Part shown: positions 31,860 to 40,587 of the stretch, piece by piece | Position numbering within the stretch: position 1 is the first letter of the stretch | How the letters are laid out: every line of letters starts with the position of its first letter | Origin: Rubrobacter sp. | GTDB lineage: Bacteria > Actinomycetota > Rubrobacteria > Rubrobacterales > Rubrobacteraceae | Assembly: GCA_013695335.1 (NCBI GenBank) | Contig: JACDAR010000159.1 | Coordinates: 1-45,414, forward strand | Length of the DNA stretch: 45,414 bases | Direction of reading: 5' to 3' | Translations under genes and position numbers: made by a program | Notes under the pieces: model-generated | The model's database searches: none | What the model was told of the DNA's origin: nothing | Seen by the model: the letters and a program-made list of their open reading frames with translations, nothing else

Positions 31860-32564
31860 GTGCGCGCTTCGACCAGACAGGTTCTTCAGTCACTGTGCAT
31901 CGCGACCGCCGTCGCGGCCCTCACGGCTGCCGTGATCTACATGGTCTCCTACCTGATCTACCCCGTCACCGGAATCGAGGTCAAGGGCGCCCATATGTTC
32001 CCCGAATCACAGGCCCAAACCGCCGTTCCAGACCACGCGAGCCTGATCACCCTCAACTCCGCTATGCTTTCGAGAAAAATCGAGTCTAATCTTTGGGTTA
32101 AGAGTGTGAAGGTGCGCAAAGATTGGGATTCGGGTATAGTTGCAGTAGAGGTTAAGGAACGCCGTGCCGTATTGGATGCCGAGATCGAAGGACACAGGGA
32201 GGTCTTCGCGGCGGATGGCACGGAGCTTCCGGGGCTCGGGGGGGCGAACCTGGAGCGGGTCGAGATGGGCGAGGATCAGCTGGAGGGGATTTTGAGGGCT
32301 GGGAGGGTCCTTGCAAGTAATGGGGTCGCGCTGGAGTCCGTGGATGGCGTCGGCGCGGGCGGCATCAGGGCCAAGGTAGGGGGACGGACTGTGATCTTCA
32401 CCGGCGGCGTCGGCGACGCCCAGGTGAAGGCTTTGTCGGAAGTCATGTCAGAGAACCCCAAGGCCCGCCGCTTTGATCTACGCTCGGAGGGACGGGTAGT
32501 GGTAGGGACTGGAAGGCTCGAAGGCTCCCGCAAGCCTGGCTCGAAAGCTGCCGGGACAGGTTAG
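31860..32564 (+). CDS. ftsQ: Cell division protein FtsQ/DivIB
   Basis: 234 aa, bitopic. A short cytoplasmic N-terminus, one membrane helix (LCIATAVAALTAAVIYMVSYLIYPV), then a POTRA domain beginning GIEVKGAHMFPES with the LITLNSAMLSRKIESNLWVKSVKVRKDWDSGIVAVEVKER strand-helix pattern typical of FtsQ. It is part of the FtsQLB activator. It starts at GTG 31860. The C-terminal beta domain is divergent. Identification is by topology, POTRA and position. Confidence 0.92.
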   Translation: MRASTRQVLQSLCIATAVAALTAAVIYMVSYLIYPVTGIEVKGAHMFPESQAQTAVPDHASLITLNSAMLSRKIESNLWVKSVKVRKDWDSGIVAVEVKERRAVLDAEIEGHREVFAADGTELPGLGGANLERVEMGEDQLEGILRAGRVLASNGVALESVDGVGAGGIRAKVGGRTVIFTGGVGDAQVKALSEVMSENPKARRFDLRSEGRVVVGTGRLEGSRKPGSKAAGTG

Positions 32565-32567
32565 TTC

Positions 32568-33770
32568 ATGTCGCAGTCGCTGGTCTATGGGATAGATGTC
32601 GGCACCACCAAGATCGTGGTCATGGCTGGCCGGGTGGATAGTCGGAGGGGCTGGGTCGAGGTACTCGCCGTCGGTGAGGCGCCGACCCGCGGGCTTCGTC
32701 GCGGCGTCGTGGTCGACAGGGAGCTTGCTGCTGACTCCATCGCCGAGGCCCTCGACGCGTGCGGCGTGCAGGGTGGACCCGTCAGCGTTGGCATCGCGGG
32801 GAGCCACATCTCATCCTTTAACACCGAGGTCACTTTGCTCAACCGCACCAAGAACCTCGAAATCACTGACAGGTTCGTAAAAAAGCTGGAAAACGAGGCG
32901 CGCCAGGTCCATCTGGACGAGGATGAGCGTGTGATACACGTTGTTCCCCGGGGCTACGTGCTGGACGATTCCGAAGGCGTCAAGCAGCCCGTCGGCCTCG
33001 CCGCGCGCAAGGTGACGATGCGGGCCCACGTCGTGAGCGGCGCGGTTTCGAGCATCCAGAACCTGTTGTACACGGTGGAGGATTGCGGAGTCGAAGTATC
33101 GCGCGTCGTGCTCGAACCGCTGGCTTCCGCCGAGGCTTGCCTGCTAGAAACCGACCGCGAAGACGGCGTCGCCCTGCTGGACATCGGCGGCGGCACCACA
33201 GACATCGCGGCCTTCAAAAAGGGCTCGCTGGCCCACACCTCCGTGATACCGCTCGGGGGAATGGCCTTCTCTTCGGATCTGGCATACGGGTTGAAGGTGC
33301 CTTTCGATGCGGCGGAGGAGCTGAAGATTCGGTACGGAAACGTGATCTCTGATTCCGTTGACTCTGTGGCCGCCGTGAAGCTCGAAGATCGTCACTACAA
33401 CGCGAGCTTTATTAGCCAGATTCTCGAGTACCGCGCCCACGAGGTTCTCGAGTACGCCCGCGACTCCCTGGATGAGGCACGCCTCCTGAATATGTTGCCA
33501 GGGGGCGTCGTCCTTACCGGCGGAGGCTCGCTCCTTGAAGGAATGACGGGTCTGGCCGAAGAAGTGATCGGGATGCACGCCCGTACCGCCATTCCTCGCA
33601 GGGTAAAAGGCGACATTAGACCTGTACAAAAGCCTCAGTATGCGACGGCTGTAGGTCTGCTATACTTTTCCGCGAAAAACAGTGACCTTACACCAAAGGG
33701 TAAAGGTGAAAGGGCGACCAGCTTTGGTAGCATAGTATCGGCTGTTAAAAGTTGGTTCCGGGGCTTATGA
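32568..33770 (+). CDS. ftsA: Cell division protein FtsA (actin-like FtsZ membrane anchor)
   Basis: 400 aa. The actin-like ATPase motifs are clear: [15 protein letters not shown] (phosphate 1), an inserted 1C domain ([19 protein letters not shown]), [20 protein letters not shown] (phosphate 2) and [15 protein letters not shown] (adenosine). The last 15 residues ([13 protein letters not shown]) form the amphipathic helix that binds the membrane. FtsA tethers FtsZ and signals to FtsWI. Most actinobacteria lack FtsA and rely on SepF; here both are present. Confidence 0.95.
   Translation: MSQSLVYGIDVGTTKIVVMAGRVDSRRGWVEVLAVGEAPTRGLRRGVVVDRELAADSIAEALDACGVQGGPVSVGIAGSHISSFNTEVTLLNRTKNLEITDRFVKKLENEARQVHLDEDERVIHVVPRGYVLDDSEGVKQPVGLAARKVTMRAHVVSGAVSSIQNLLYTVEDCGVEVSRVVLEPLASAEACLLETDREDGVALLDIGGGTTDIAAFKKGSLAHTSVIPLGGMAFSSDLAYGLKVPFDAAEELKIRYGNVISDSVDSVAAVKLEDRHYNASFISQILEYRAHEVLEYARDSLDEARLLNMLPGGVVLTGGGSLLEGMTGLAEEVIGMHARTAIPRRVKGDIRPVQKPQYATAVGLLYFSAKNSDLTPKGKGERATSFGSIVSAVKSWFRGL
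33658..33666 (+). promoter_or_regulatory. Possible extended -10 promoter inside ftsA for ftsZ
   Basis: TGCTATACT at 33658-33666 matches an extended -10 (TGnTATACT-like). It lies about 150 bp before the ftsZ start in a locally AT-rich part of ftsA. No good -35 is visible. Separate ftsZ promoters in ftsA are common in bacteria. Confidence 0.35.
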
Positions 33771-33814
33771 ACCGGGTTGGAGTGGGAGATCTGACGACGG
33801 AGGGCTATGGAGTT

Positions 33815-34885
33815 ATGTTGGACGCGGGGACGAACTACTTAGCGGTAATAAAAGTTGTGGGAATTGGTGGCGGCGGGACCAACGCCGTGAACCGTATGAT
33901 CAACTCCGGCCTGCAGGGCGTGGAGTTCATAGCGGTCAACACAGACGCCCAGGCTTTGCAGATGACGGATGCTGACCAGAAGATCCATATCGGGGACAAG
34001 CTCACGCGCGGTCTTGGGGCTGGCGCTGACCCGAAGATCGGCATGGAGGCGGCCGAGGAGAACAAGGCCGAGATTGAGGAGGCCATTCGGGGCGCCGACA
34101 TGGTGTTCGTCACCGCCGGTAAAGGCGGCGGCACGGGCACGGGGGCCGCGCCGGTGGTAGCCAAGATCGCCCGCGAGGCTGGGGCGCTCACGGTTGGCGT
34201 CGTGACACGCCCGTTCGCCTTCGAGGGGCGGCGGCGTTCGACGTACGCCGAGGAGGGGATCAATCGCCTCAAGGAGAACGTGGACGCGCTCATCATCATC
34301 CCGAACGACAGGCTGCTTCAGGTGGCCGAGAAGCGGACCACCATGATGGACGCTTTCAAGATGGCGGACGACGTGCTCAGGAAGGGCGTACAGGGCATTA
34401 CGGATCTCATAACGGTGCCAGGCCTAATCAACCTGGACTTCGCGGACGTGCGGACGATCATGTCCAACTCAGGCTCGGCCCTGATGGGTATAGGAGAGTC
34501 GAACAGCGAGAACCGGGGGGCCGAGGCGGCCAAGCAGGCGATCTCCAGCCCGCTGCTAGAGGCGAGCATCGAGGGTGCGACAGGGATCATCCTGAACATC
34601 ACCGGGGGGCAGGATCTCGGGCTCTTCGAGGTCAACGAGGCTGCGGAGATCGTCCACAACGCGGCCCACCAGGACGCGAACCTGATCTTCGGCGCCGTGG
34701 TGGACGAGGCTCAGGGGGAGCGGGTGAGCGTTACCGTCATCGCCACGGGCTTCGATCAGCGGCTCGCCAACCAGCGCCGCGCGGAGCGGACGGGCGTGGA
34801 CGCTCCCGAAGAGGAATTCGCCGCACCCTCGCCAGCCCAGGACGGCGACGTGCTCGACATACCGGCCTTCCTCCGGCGTCGATAA
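33815..34885 (+). CDS. ftsZ: Cell division protein FtsZ
   Basis: 356 aa from ATG 33815. I prefer this to the track's TTG 33752 because it gives [21 protein letters not shown], the normal family N-terminus, with GGAGGG 10 nt upstream. FtsZ is the tubulin-like GTPase that forms the division ring. Motifs: [13 protein letters not shown], the tubulin signature [14 protein letters not shown]7 loop region [16 protein letters not shown], and a C-terminal peptide [11 protein letters not shown] that binds FtsA and SepF. The linker to this peptide is short. Confidence 0.97.
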   Translation: MLDAGTNYLAVIKVVGIGGGGTNAVNRMINSGLQGVEFIAVNTDAQALQMTDADQKIHIGDKLTRGLGAGADPKIGMEAAEENKAEIEEAIRGADMVFVTAGKGGGTGTGAAPVVAKIAREAGALTVGVVTRPFAFEGRRRSTYAEEGINRLKENVDALIIIPNDRLLQVAEKRTTMMDAFKMADDVLRKGVQGITDLITVPGLINLDFADVRTIMSNSGSALMGIGESNSENRGAEAAKQAISSPLLEASIEGATGIILNITGGQDLGLFEVNEAAEIVHNAAHQDANLIFGAVVDEAQGERVSVTVIATGFDQRLANQRRAERTGVDAPEEEFAAPSPAQDGDVLDIPAFLRRR

Positions 34886-34900
34886 CCTGTTACGGAAGGC

Positions 34901-35659
34901 GTGCGCCAGGAAATCTCTCTCACCGACGGCGCTCCCGCTGCGTTAAGAACCGCAGCCGGGGGCGCCGTCTTCGTCTCTCCCGAGCCCGAACCACCTGGCG
35001 CGAAGGTATGGTTTTTCACCCGTCTCGGGGGCGTCTCCGATCCTCCATACGACAGCCTGAACGTCTCGAAGGTGGTAGGTGACGGCGGGGAGGCCGTGGC
35101 CGAGAACCTGCGGCGCATCCAGGAGGCGATGGGCGGACAACTTTCGGCGTGGGTGAAGCAGGTGGCTGGTGACGGCGTTGTCCGGGTGTCCGAGGCGGTA
35201 TTCGCGGGAGAGGCTGACGCGCTCGTTACTGACGAGCACGGTTTCTCGCTGGTTGTTGCCGTGGCGGATTGCGTGCCTGTGGCGCTCGTCGGGGAGCGGG
35301 GTGTCGGCATGGTTCACTCAGGTTGGCGCGGGACGCTCGCCGGGGTGGCAGCGAAGGCGGCGCAGGAGATGGGCGAACCCGTGCAAGCTTATATCGGCCC
35401 TTCTATCCGGGGTTGTTGCTACGAGGTTTCCGAGGAGCTTGCGCGGACGTTCGCGGGGCGTTTTAGGAAGGAAGTAGTTTCCGGGCGTTATCTTTCGTTG
35501 CAGGCTGCTATTCGGATTAACCTGCGGGAAGCGGGAGTACGGGAGATCCACGACCTCGGGCTGTGCAGTGGGTGCAGGCCCGATCTCTTCTATTCACATC
35601 GCAAGCAGGGGCCGCTTACTGGCCGTAATCTGGCGGCTGTGGCGCGGGCGAGCGGGTGA
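34901..35659 (+). CDS. pgeF: Laccase-domain protein PgeF/YfiH (polyphenol oxidase family)
   Basis: 252 aa. Signature motifs: FFTRLGGVSDPPYDSLNVSKVVGD, KQVAGDGVV, ADALVTDEHGFSLVVAVADCVPVAL and GMVHSGWRGTLAGV, with a C-terminal IGPSIRGCCYEVSEEL and DLGLCSGCRPDLFYSHRKQGPLTGR. The Cys and His residues form the metal site. Family members act as purine nucleoside phosphorylase/adenosine deaminase-like enzymes or in peptidoglycan editing (PgeF). It follows ftsZ as in many Gram-positives. GTG start; the stop overlaps yggS (GTGA). Confidence 0.94.
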   Translation: MRQEISLTDGAPAALRTAAGGAVFVSPEPEPPGAKVWFFTRLGGVSDPPYDSLNVSKVVGDGGEAVAENLRRIQEAMGGQLSAWVKQVAGDGVVRVSEAVFAGEADALVTDEHGFSLVVAVADCVPVALVGERGVGMVHSGWRGTLAGVAAKAAQEMGEPVQAYIGPSIRGCCYEVSEELARTFAGRFRKEVVSGRYLSLQAAIRINLREAGVREIHDLGLCSGCRPDLFYSHRKQGPLTGRNLAAVARASG

Positions 35660-36372
35660 TGAAGATGACCGACGAGAAGCTGGAGGCGCGGGTTCGGGAG
35701 CGTCTCGCCGTGGTGCGGGAGAACGTGGCTGATGCGCTGGGGCGCGTCGGGCGCGGGCCGGATGAAATTAGAATTCTCATCGCAAGCAAGTACTACTCGG
35801 TGGAGCAGGTTCAGGCGCTCGCGGCGGCTGGCGTGGATTTACTGGGGGAGAACAGGGCGCAGGATCTCGCGTCAAAACAGGAAGTTTTCGGGGATGCTTT
35901 CGAGTGGCACTTCATAGGTCATTTGCAGCGGCGCAAAGCCAGGGAAGTAGTTCCGCGAGTCTCGCTGATTCACTCAGTTGACTCTATCCGGCTGGTCGAA
36001 GAACTTGGGAAGCGGGCTCCCGATGGGGGGGTGGAGGTTTTGATCCAGGTAAACGTCAGCGGCGAGGATGCGAAGTACGGTGTGGAAGAGGCTGAGGTGG
36101 AGCGTATGCTGGAGGCGGCTGCCGGCACCGAGGGCCGGGTGAGGGTCAGGGGTTTCATGACGCTTGCGCCAACGGTTGAACGCACGGAGAATGTACGCTA
36201 TGTTTTCACGAAGCTCCGGGCGATCCGTGATAGGCTACGCGGAGGCTGGAGGCCCCAGTTCGAGCTATCGGAGCTCTCCATGGGCATGAGTAGCGATTAC
36301 ATGGTGGCGGTCGAAGAAGGGGCCACGCTGGTTAGAATAGGGCGGACCATCATCGGGGGTGACGGCCCGTGA
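35656..36372 (+). CDS. yggS: YggS family pyridoxal phosphate homeostasis protein
   Basis: 238 aa. Single-domain PLP-binding protein with the alanine-racemase barrel. The PLP lysine is in IRILIASKYYSVEQVQALA; LGENRAQDLASKQ, WHFIGHLQRRKAREVV, LIQVNVSGEDAKYGVEEAEV and ELSMGMSSDYMVAVEEGATLVRIGRTIIG are all conserved. It maintains PLP balance; no enzymatic activity is firmly known. GTG 35656 is coupled to pgeF. sepF follows. Confidence 0.96.
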   Translation: MMKMTDEKLEARVRERLAVVRENVADALGRVGRGPDEIRILIASKYYSVEQVQALAAAGVDLLGENRAQDLASKQEVFGDAFEWHFIGHLQRRKAREVVPRVSLIHSVDSIRLVEELGKRAPDGGVEVLIQVNVSGEDAKYGVEEAEVERMLEAAAGTEGRVRVRGFMTLAPTVERTENVRYVFTKLRAIRDRLRGGWRPQFELSELSMGMSSDYMVAVEEGATLVRIGRTIIGGDGP

Positions 36373-36381
36373 GGAGGCAGG

Positions 36382-36954
36382 ATGGGAGTTAGAGATCGTA
36401 TGGATCGGATCGCGGCCTGGTTCGGGTTTGGCGTGGAGGATGATTATTACGAGGATGAGGAGGATGAAGCCGTGTACGGCAAGAGCGCGTACGCTTCAGG
36501 CTCCGCCGAAGAGGAAGTCGGCCCCGCCGTGCGGCGGCTAGGACGGACTGAGCGCTCTTCGGCCTTCGGGACTTCCCTCGGGGATCTCTTCGGGAGCGAT
36601 GGATCGAACCGCAGCGAACGGTACGCTGGAGGCGGCCAGAATCCGCCGCACCTGCGGGCCGTTCCGGATCAACGTCCAACCCGCGTGAGCGTTGTGGAGC
36701 CTGCAAGCTTCAACGACGCCCAGGCCCTCGCCGACCGTTTCAAGCGCCAGCAGCCCGTCATCCTCAACCTGCAGAGCGTGGACGCCGATCTGTCGCGCCG
36801 GATGGTGGATTTCTGCTCGGGCCTCAGCTACGCCCTCGACGGCAACATACAGACCGTCGCCAACAGGGTGTTCCTGCTGACCCCGCGCAACGTCGAGGTC
36901 AGCGCCGAGGAGCGCAAAAGGCTGGCCGAGAGGGCATTCTTCAACCAGCTTTGA
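36382..36954 (+). CDS. sepF: Cell division protein SepF
   Basis: 190 aa. An N-terminal amphipathic membrane helix (VRDRMDRIAAWFGFG) is followed by a disordered acidic then Ser/Arg/Gly-rich linker (about 20-95) and the compact C-terminal dimer domain (RVSVVEPASFNDAQALADRFKRQQPVILNLQS, then RRMVDFCSGLSYALDGNIQTVANRVFLLTP). SepF anchors FtsZ at the membrane and shapes the septum, a role that duplicates FtsA encoded 4 kb upstream. Good ribosome binding site GAGGAGG. Confidence 0.95.
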   Translation: MGVRDRMDRIAAWFGFGVEDDYYEDEEDEAVYGKSAYASGSAEEEVGPAVRRLGRTERSSAFGTSLGDLFGSDGSNRSERYAGGGQNPPHLRAVPDQRPTRVSVVEPASFNDAQALADRFKRQQPVILNLQSVDADLSRRMVDFCSGLSYALDGNIQTVANRVFLLTPRNVEVSAEERKRLAERAFFNQL

Positions 36955-36987
36955 TCCTTTCGAATTCGTGGTGACCGCGAGGGAGAC

Positions 36988-37776
36988 TTGACGAGGGTAG
37001 GAATAATCGGGGCCGGTAAGATCGGCGGTTCGCTCCTCGTCAGGCTTGCGGAGTCTGACTCATTCGAGCTCGGCGCGAGCGACGTTCATCAGGAATACCT
37101 CGCGCCATACGCGGATCAGTACGGGATCTGGACCACCTCATCCAACCGCGAGCTGGCGGAACGCAGCGACCTCCTCATCATGGCCGTCAAGCCCTGGGAC
37201 GTTGGAACGGTCGTTGATGAGATCTCACCTTCCGTCACGGGCACGGAGAAGGCCGTGACGAGCGTGGCCGCCGGGGTTCCCATATCCGCCATCGAGAAGC
37301 GCCTGCCCGAAGGCACGCCCGTGTTGCGCGTCATGCCGAACGTGTGCGCGTCCGTAGGCCTTGGTTCCGCAGTCGTTACCTCCAACGAGCCTGGACGCGA
37401 GATGCTGCCGACGGTGATGGAGATCTTCCGTTCCGTTGGGGACGTGATGGAGTTGCCGGAGCGCCTCTTCGATGCGGCCACGGCGCTGCATGGGTCGGGG
37501 CCTGCTTACGTCGCCCTGTTCGCCGACGCGCTCATACAGGCAGGCGTGCGGGAAGGCATTCCGCGTGACGTTGCCAAGCGGCTCGTGGTCGGGACTATCG
37601 GCGGCACATCGGTGCTGCTCAAGGAGCGCAGCGCGCACCAGGTGCGCGACGAGGTGATGACGCCTGGCGGCACCACGGCCGCTGCCTTCGTGGCAATGGA
37701 GAAAGCCGGGTTCGTCGGCGCCATCTACGATGGGATCGCCGCCGCAGCAGAGCAGGCGCGGGAGTTGGGAGGATGA
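36988..37776 (+). CDS. proC: Pyrroline-5-carboxylate reductase
   Basis: 262 aa. It makes proline from pyrroline-5-carboxylate with NAD(P)H. It has the Rossmann start RVGIIGAGKIGGSLL, LLIMAVKPWDV, SVAAGVPISAIEKRL, VLRVMPNVCASVGLGSAV, ALHGSGPAYVALFADALIQAGV and the diagnostic C-terminal RDEVMTPGGTTAAAFVAMEKAGF. Start is TTG 36988 after GAGGGAG. It lies in the usual sepF-proC-yggT order. Overlaps yggT by 4 nt. Confidence 0.96.
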   Translation: MTRVGIIGAGKIGGSLLVRLAESDSFELGASDVHQEYLAPYADQYGIWTTSSNRELAERSDLLIMAVKPWDVGTVVDEISPSVTGTEKAVTSVAAGVPISAIEKRLPEGTPVLRVMPNVCASVGLGSAVVTSNEPGREMLPTVMEIFRSVGDVMELPERLFDAATALHGSGPAYVALFADALIQAGVREGIPRDVAKRLVVGTIGGTSVLLKERSAHQVRDEVMTPGGTTAAAFVAMEKAGFVGAIYDGIAAAAEQARELGG

Positions 37777-38123
37777 TGGAGACGCTCGGGTTGTTGCAGG
37801 TATTCGGGTTCTCCGTGGCGAACCTTTTGTCAGGGATCGTTGACTACGCATACTGGATACTCTTCGGGTTCATACTCGCGAACATCGTGATCAACTGGCT
37901 CCCAGGCTATCCTTCGAGCGCGTTCTTCCAGGCCGTGTACGACACGGTGCGGGCAGTAGCGGACCCGATACTCATGCCCATCAGGAGTCGCATCCCGCCC
38001 GTGCAGCTCGGCGGGTTCGGGATAGACCTCTCGCCGATAATCGCAATTATCGGTCTCATGATCGCGCGTAGCCTGTTGAATAACGTGGTCATCGCAAACT
38101 TCATAGGACCTGTGACGGGGTGA
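37773..38123 (+). CDS. YggT family membrane protein
   Basis: 116 aa with two main hydrophobic segments (YAYWILFGFILANIVINWLP and LSPIIAIIGLMIARSLLNNVVI) linked by the conserved YDTVRAVADPILMPIRSRIPPV. This PxLxPxRxxxPxxxGxDxSP pattern defines YggT/YlmG. Family members are implicated in division or osmotic tolerance; the precise role is unclear. Two adjacent ATGs (37773, 37776) are possible starts. divIVA follows 6 nt on. Confidence 0.92.
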   Translation: MMETLGLLQVFGFSVANLLSGIVDYAYWILFGFILANIVINWLPGYPSSAFFQAVYDTVRAVADPILMPIRSRIPPVQLGGFGIDLSPIIAIIGLMIARSLLNNVVIANFIGPVTG

Positions 38124-38129
38124 TAAACG

Positions 38130-39275
38130 ATGGCAATTAGGTCGGCGGATATTCGCCGCAAGGACTTCAAGAACAGCTTTCGGGGCTACGACGCCGACCA
38201 GGTTGACGACTTCCTCGACTCGGTTGCCGACGAGTTCGAGCAGATCTTCTCTGAGAACTCGCGGCTGCGGGAGGAGGCTTCGAGCCTCAGGCAGCGGCTC
38301 GAGCAATTCGACGAGCTCGAGGGTTCAATCAGGGCTGCGCTGGTCCACGCGGAGCAGGCGGCCAACGACCTGCGGCGCACGGCCACCAGTGAGGCAGAGA
38401 ACCTGCGCCAGTCCGCCAGCCGGGACGCGGAGAGTGCGCGCCAGACCGCGAGCCGGGAAGCGGAACTCATGGTCAACGACGCCAAGGCCCGCTCCCATCG
38501 TATGCTGGCAGACACCTCGGAGCGGGTCGAGCGTATACAGGAATCCTACGAAGCACTGAGGGAGGCCAAGCAGCTCTTTGCCGCCGACTTCCGGCATCTC
38601 CTGAAGAGCTACCTTGAGATCATGGACAACGCCGACGTGGCGACAGCCCGCGAGATAGAGTCCTCGCTGCGCCAGCGCGTGGACGTGGAGTCCATAGCCG
38701 CGGCCAGGCTGGCGGCCGAGGGCAGCGGTGTCCAGGAAGAACTTCCTATCGAGGAGCCCGCCGGGGATTCGACCGGGGAGCACGAGCCGTTTGCGCGGAT
38801 CGACGATCAGGTGACGCAGCGCATAGATCTCAGCCCTTCAGCCAGAAGTTCTATTACGGAGGAGCCAGCCGAACCCGAGCCTGTTGCGAGCCAGGAGCCT
38901 GAGACGGTCGATGTGTCCACCGAGAGCGAACCCGAGGTGGAAGAGCCCGAAGTAGAGCCCTCGACGGCTGAGGGCGTTTCGCCAGAGACCGATCCGGCGG
39001 AGACCGATTCGGCGGAGAACGCCTCGCTGGAGAACGCTACGCCGGAGACCGAATCGGTGGAGACTGCGGCGACGGAAGACACTTCGCTTGGGGAAGCTTC
39101 ATCGCAACACGAGGCTGATGAAGCGTCGCAGGGGGCGGGGCAGGAAGAAGTTACGCTGGCCAGGGACAGTGACTCACACGAGTTCTGGGAAGAGGCCGAG
39201 AGGAAGAACGCATCAGGTAACGGCGAGGAGGGCCGCGTATCCAGGGCGAGCCGGTTCTTGCGCCGACGTGGCTGA
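38130..39275 (+). CDS. divIVA: DivIVA-domain cell-pole/septum scaffold protein
   Basis: 381 aa. The N-terminal membrane-curvature-binding domain is typical (IRSADIRRKDFKNSFRGYDADQVDDFLDSVADEFE, about 1-40), followed by a long coiled coil to about 170 (REEASSLRQRLEQFDELEGSIRAALVHAEQAAND; DAESARQTASREAELMVNDAKARSHRML). The C-terminal 170 residues are acidic and disordered, including a tandem 5-aa repeat. It marks negatively curved membrane at poles and septa and recruits growth or division proteins. It overlaps yggU by 8 nt. Confidence 0.95.
   Translation: MAIRSADIRRKDFKNSFRGYDADQVDDFLDSVADEFEQIFSENSRLREEASSLRQRLEQFDELEGSIRAALVHAEQAANDLRRTATSEAENLRQSASRDAESARQTASREAELMVNDAKARSHRMLADTSERVERIQESYEALREAKQLFAADFRHLLKSYLEIMDNADVATAREIESSLRQRVDVESIAAARLAAEGSGVQEELPIEEPAGDSTGEHEPFARIDDQVTQRIDLSPSARSSITEEPAEPEPVASQEPETVDVSTESEPEVEEPEVEPSTAEGVSPETDPAETDSAENASLENATPETESVETAATEDTSLGEASSQHEADEASQGAGQEEVTLARDSDSHEFWEEAERKNASGNGEEGRVSRASRFLRRRG
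38985..39089 (+). repeat. Seven tandem 15-bp units (pentapeptide E[TND]xxx) in divIVA
   Basis: The protein reads ETDPA, ETDSA, ENASL, ENATP, ETESV, ETAAT, EDTSL in register. The DNA units begin GAGACC or GAGAAC and are partly conserved, for example GAGACCGATCCGGCG and GAGACCGATTCGGCG. An in-frame minisatellite in the acidic tail, likely length-variable between strains. Confidence 0.8.
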
Positions 39276-39591
39276 GGATTTCGTCAGGGAGAGCAAAGAC
39301 GGGGTCTTGCTGAACCTCCGGGTCTCGCCGCGGTCAAGGAACACGTCGCTCGATGGGCTGTACGGCGGCTCTGCTCTGAAAGTCCGGATCTCCGCTCCAC
39401 CAACCGACGGCCGGGCCAACGCCGAGTTGAAGGATTTTCTGGCAGGTATCTTCGACGTAGCCCCTTCCAAATTCGAAGTCGTCAAAGGTACGTCAAGCAG
39501 GGACAAGGTCGTGTTCGTACGTGGTGTGCGGGAGGCGGATATCCGGAGCCGACTCCCGGGCTTGCTCAATCAACCGCAGTCAGAGAGATAA
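39268..39591 (+). CDS. DUF167 (YggU family) protein
   Basis: 107 aa from GTG 39268, overlapping the divIVA stop (the track's earlier start lies within divIVA out of frame). YggU signature: LLNLRVSPRSRNTSLDGLYGGSALKVRISAPPTDGRANAELKDFLA, then VVKGTSSRDKVVFVRG. A small alpha/beta protein with no established function, often found at the end of the yggT cluster, as here. Confidence 0.93.
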   Translation: MAEDFVRESKDGVLLNLRVSPRSRNTSLDGLYGGSALKVRISAPPTDGRANAELKDFLAGIFDVAPSKFEVVKGTSSRDKVVFVRGVREADIRSRLPGLLNQPQSER

Positions 39592-39613
39592 GAAGGGGAA
39601 AGGCAGGTTCTTC

Positions 39614-40549
39614 GTGATCGGGAAGATACAAAGGGTGCCGCTCCGCGAGGTGTGGAAGCACGAGGCGCTCGATTTCACCACCTGGCTTCAGGGGAACCTG
39701 GACGTGGTCAGCGACGAACTGGGCATCTCTATCACGGGTGCGGAGCGCGAACGGGCGGCGGGCGACTTCAGCGTGGACCTCGTCGCGGAGGATGAGTCGG
39801 GCAACCCGGTGGTGATCGAGAACCAGTTGGAAAAGAGCAACCACGACCACCTGGGTAAATTGCTCACGTATGCGGTCGCCATCGGCGCCGATACAGCCAT
39901 CTGGATAGTCTCAGAGGCGCGCCCGGAGCACGTGAACGCCATCTCCTGGCTCAACGAGTTCTCTACGGTCACTTTCCATCTGGTTAAAATGGAGGCCATA
40001 AAGGTGTCTGACTCACCCCCGGCGGCGCGGCTGACGCAGGTCGTCGGGCCGAGCGAAGAGATTCGAAAGATCGGCGAGACCAAGAAGGAGTGGGAACGAC
40101 AGGATCTCAGATATCGGTTCTGGACGGAGCTGCTGGAAAAGGCTCGCCACAAGACGAAGCTGCACGCTAAGAAATCGCCCATCCGGCGTAACTACATCGG
40201 TAGTGGCTGGGGCGGCTCAGGCAAGCGCGGTCTCGGCTTTCGCTACGTGATCCGTCGCCACGACGCGCAGGCGGATCTCTACATTTATGGCGGCAAAGAC
40301 AGCGATGAGCGGAACGAGGCCATCTTCGACAGCCTTGCCGCGTCCAAGGACGAAATCGAGAGCAGGTTTGGCGGGAAGCTCGATTGGCAACGCCTGGAAG
40401 ATAAACACGCCTGCCGAATCGTGGCGACGATCTCGTTGGGCGGTCTGCGCGACGAAGAACGCTGGCCGGAGATCCAGGACGCCATGATCGACAACATGAT
40501 CCGTCTTGAGAAAGCCTTGAGACCGCACATCGCAAAGCTGCGGGTATAG
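39614..40549 (+). CDS. DUF4268-type protein with PD-(D/E)XK nuclease-like N-terminal region
   Basis: 311 aa from GTG 39614 with AAGGGGAAAGGCAGG before it; the track's extra 31 residues come from yggU. N-terminal block: EREERAAGDFSVDLVAED-type acidic strand followed by GNPVVIENQLEKSNHDHLGKLLTYA, an E-x-Q version of the PD-(D/E)XK core (D about 50, E about 65). Then AIWIVSEARPEHVNAISWLNE and a C-terminal domain (KRGLGFRYVIRRHDAQADLYI, IFDSLAASKDEIESRFGGKLDWQRLEDKHACRI, IQDAMIDNMIRLEKALRPHI) resembling DUF4268. Function unknown; a nuclease or defence role is possible. It lies between yggU and rluD, where I would expect a housekeeping gene such as lspA. Confidence 0.8.
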   Translation: MIGKIQRVPLREVWKHEALDFTTWLQGNLDVVSDELGISITGAERERAAGDFSVDLVAEDESGNPVVIENQLEKSNHDHLGKLLTYAVAIGADTAIWIVSEARPEHVNAISWLNEFSTVTFHLVKMEAIKVSDSPPAARLTQVVGPSEEIRKIGETKKEWERQDLRYRFWTELLEKARHKTKLHAKKSPIRRNYIGSGWGGSGKRGLGFRYVIRRHDAQADLYIYGGKDSDERNEAIFDSLAASKDEIESRFGGKLDWQRLEDKHACRIVATISLGGLRDEERWPEIQDAMIDNMIRLEKALRPHIAKLRV

Positions 40550-40587
40550 CCGAGGCTACGAGACGTTCTCGGGAGACTCGCAAGAGC

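Noticed and set aside
32088-32124. Inverted repeat AATCTTTG/CAAAGATT in ftsQ
   Set aside because: 8-bp arms with a 21-nt loop inside an AT-richer coding stretch; likely chance, no terminator or operator context.
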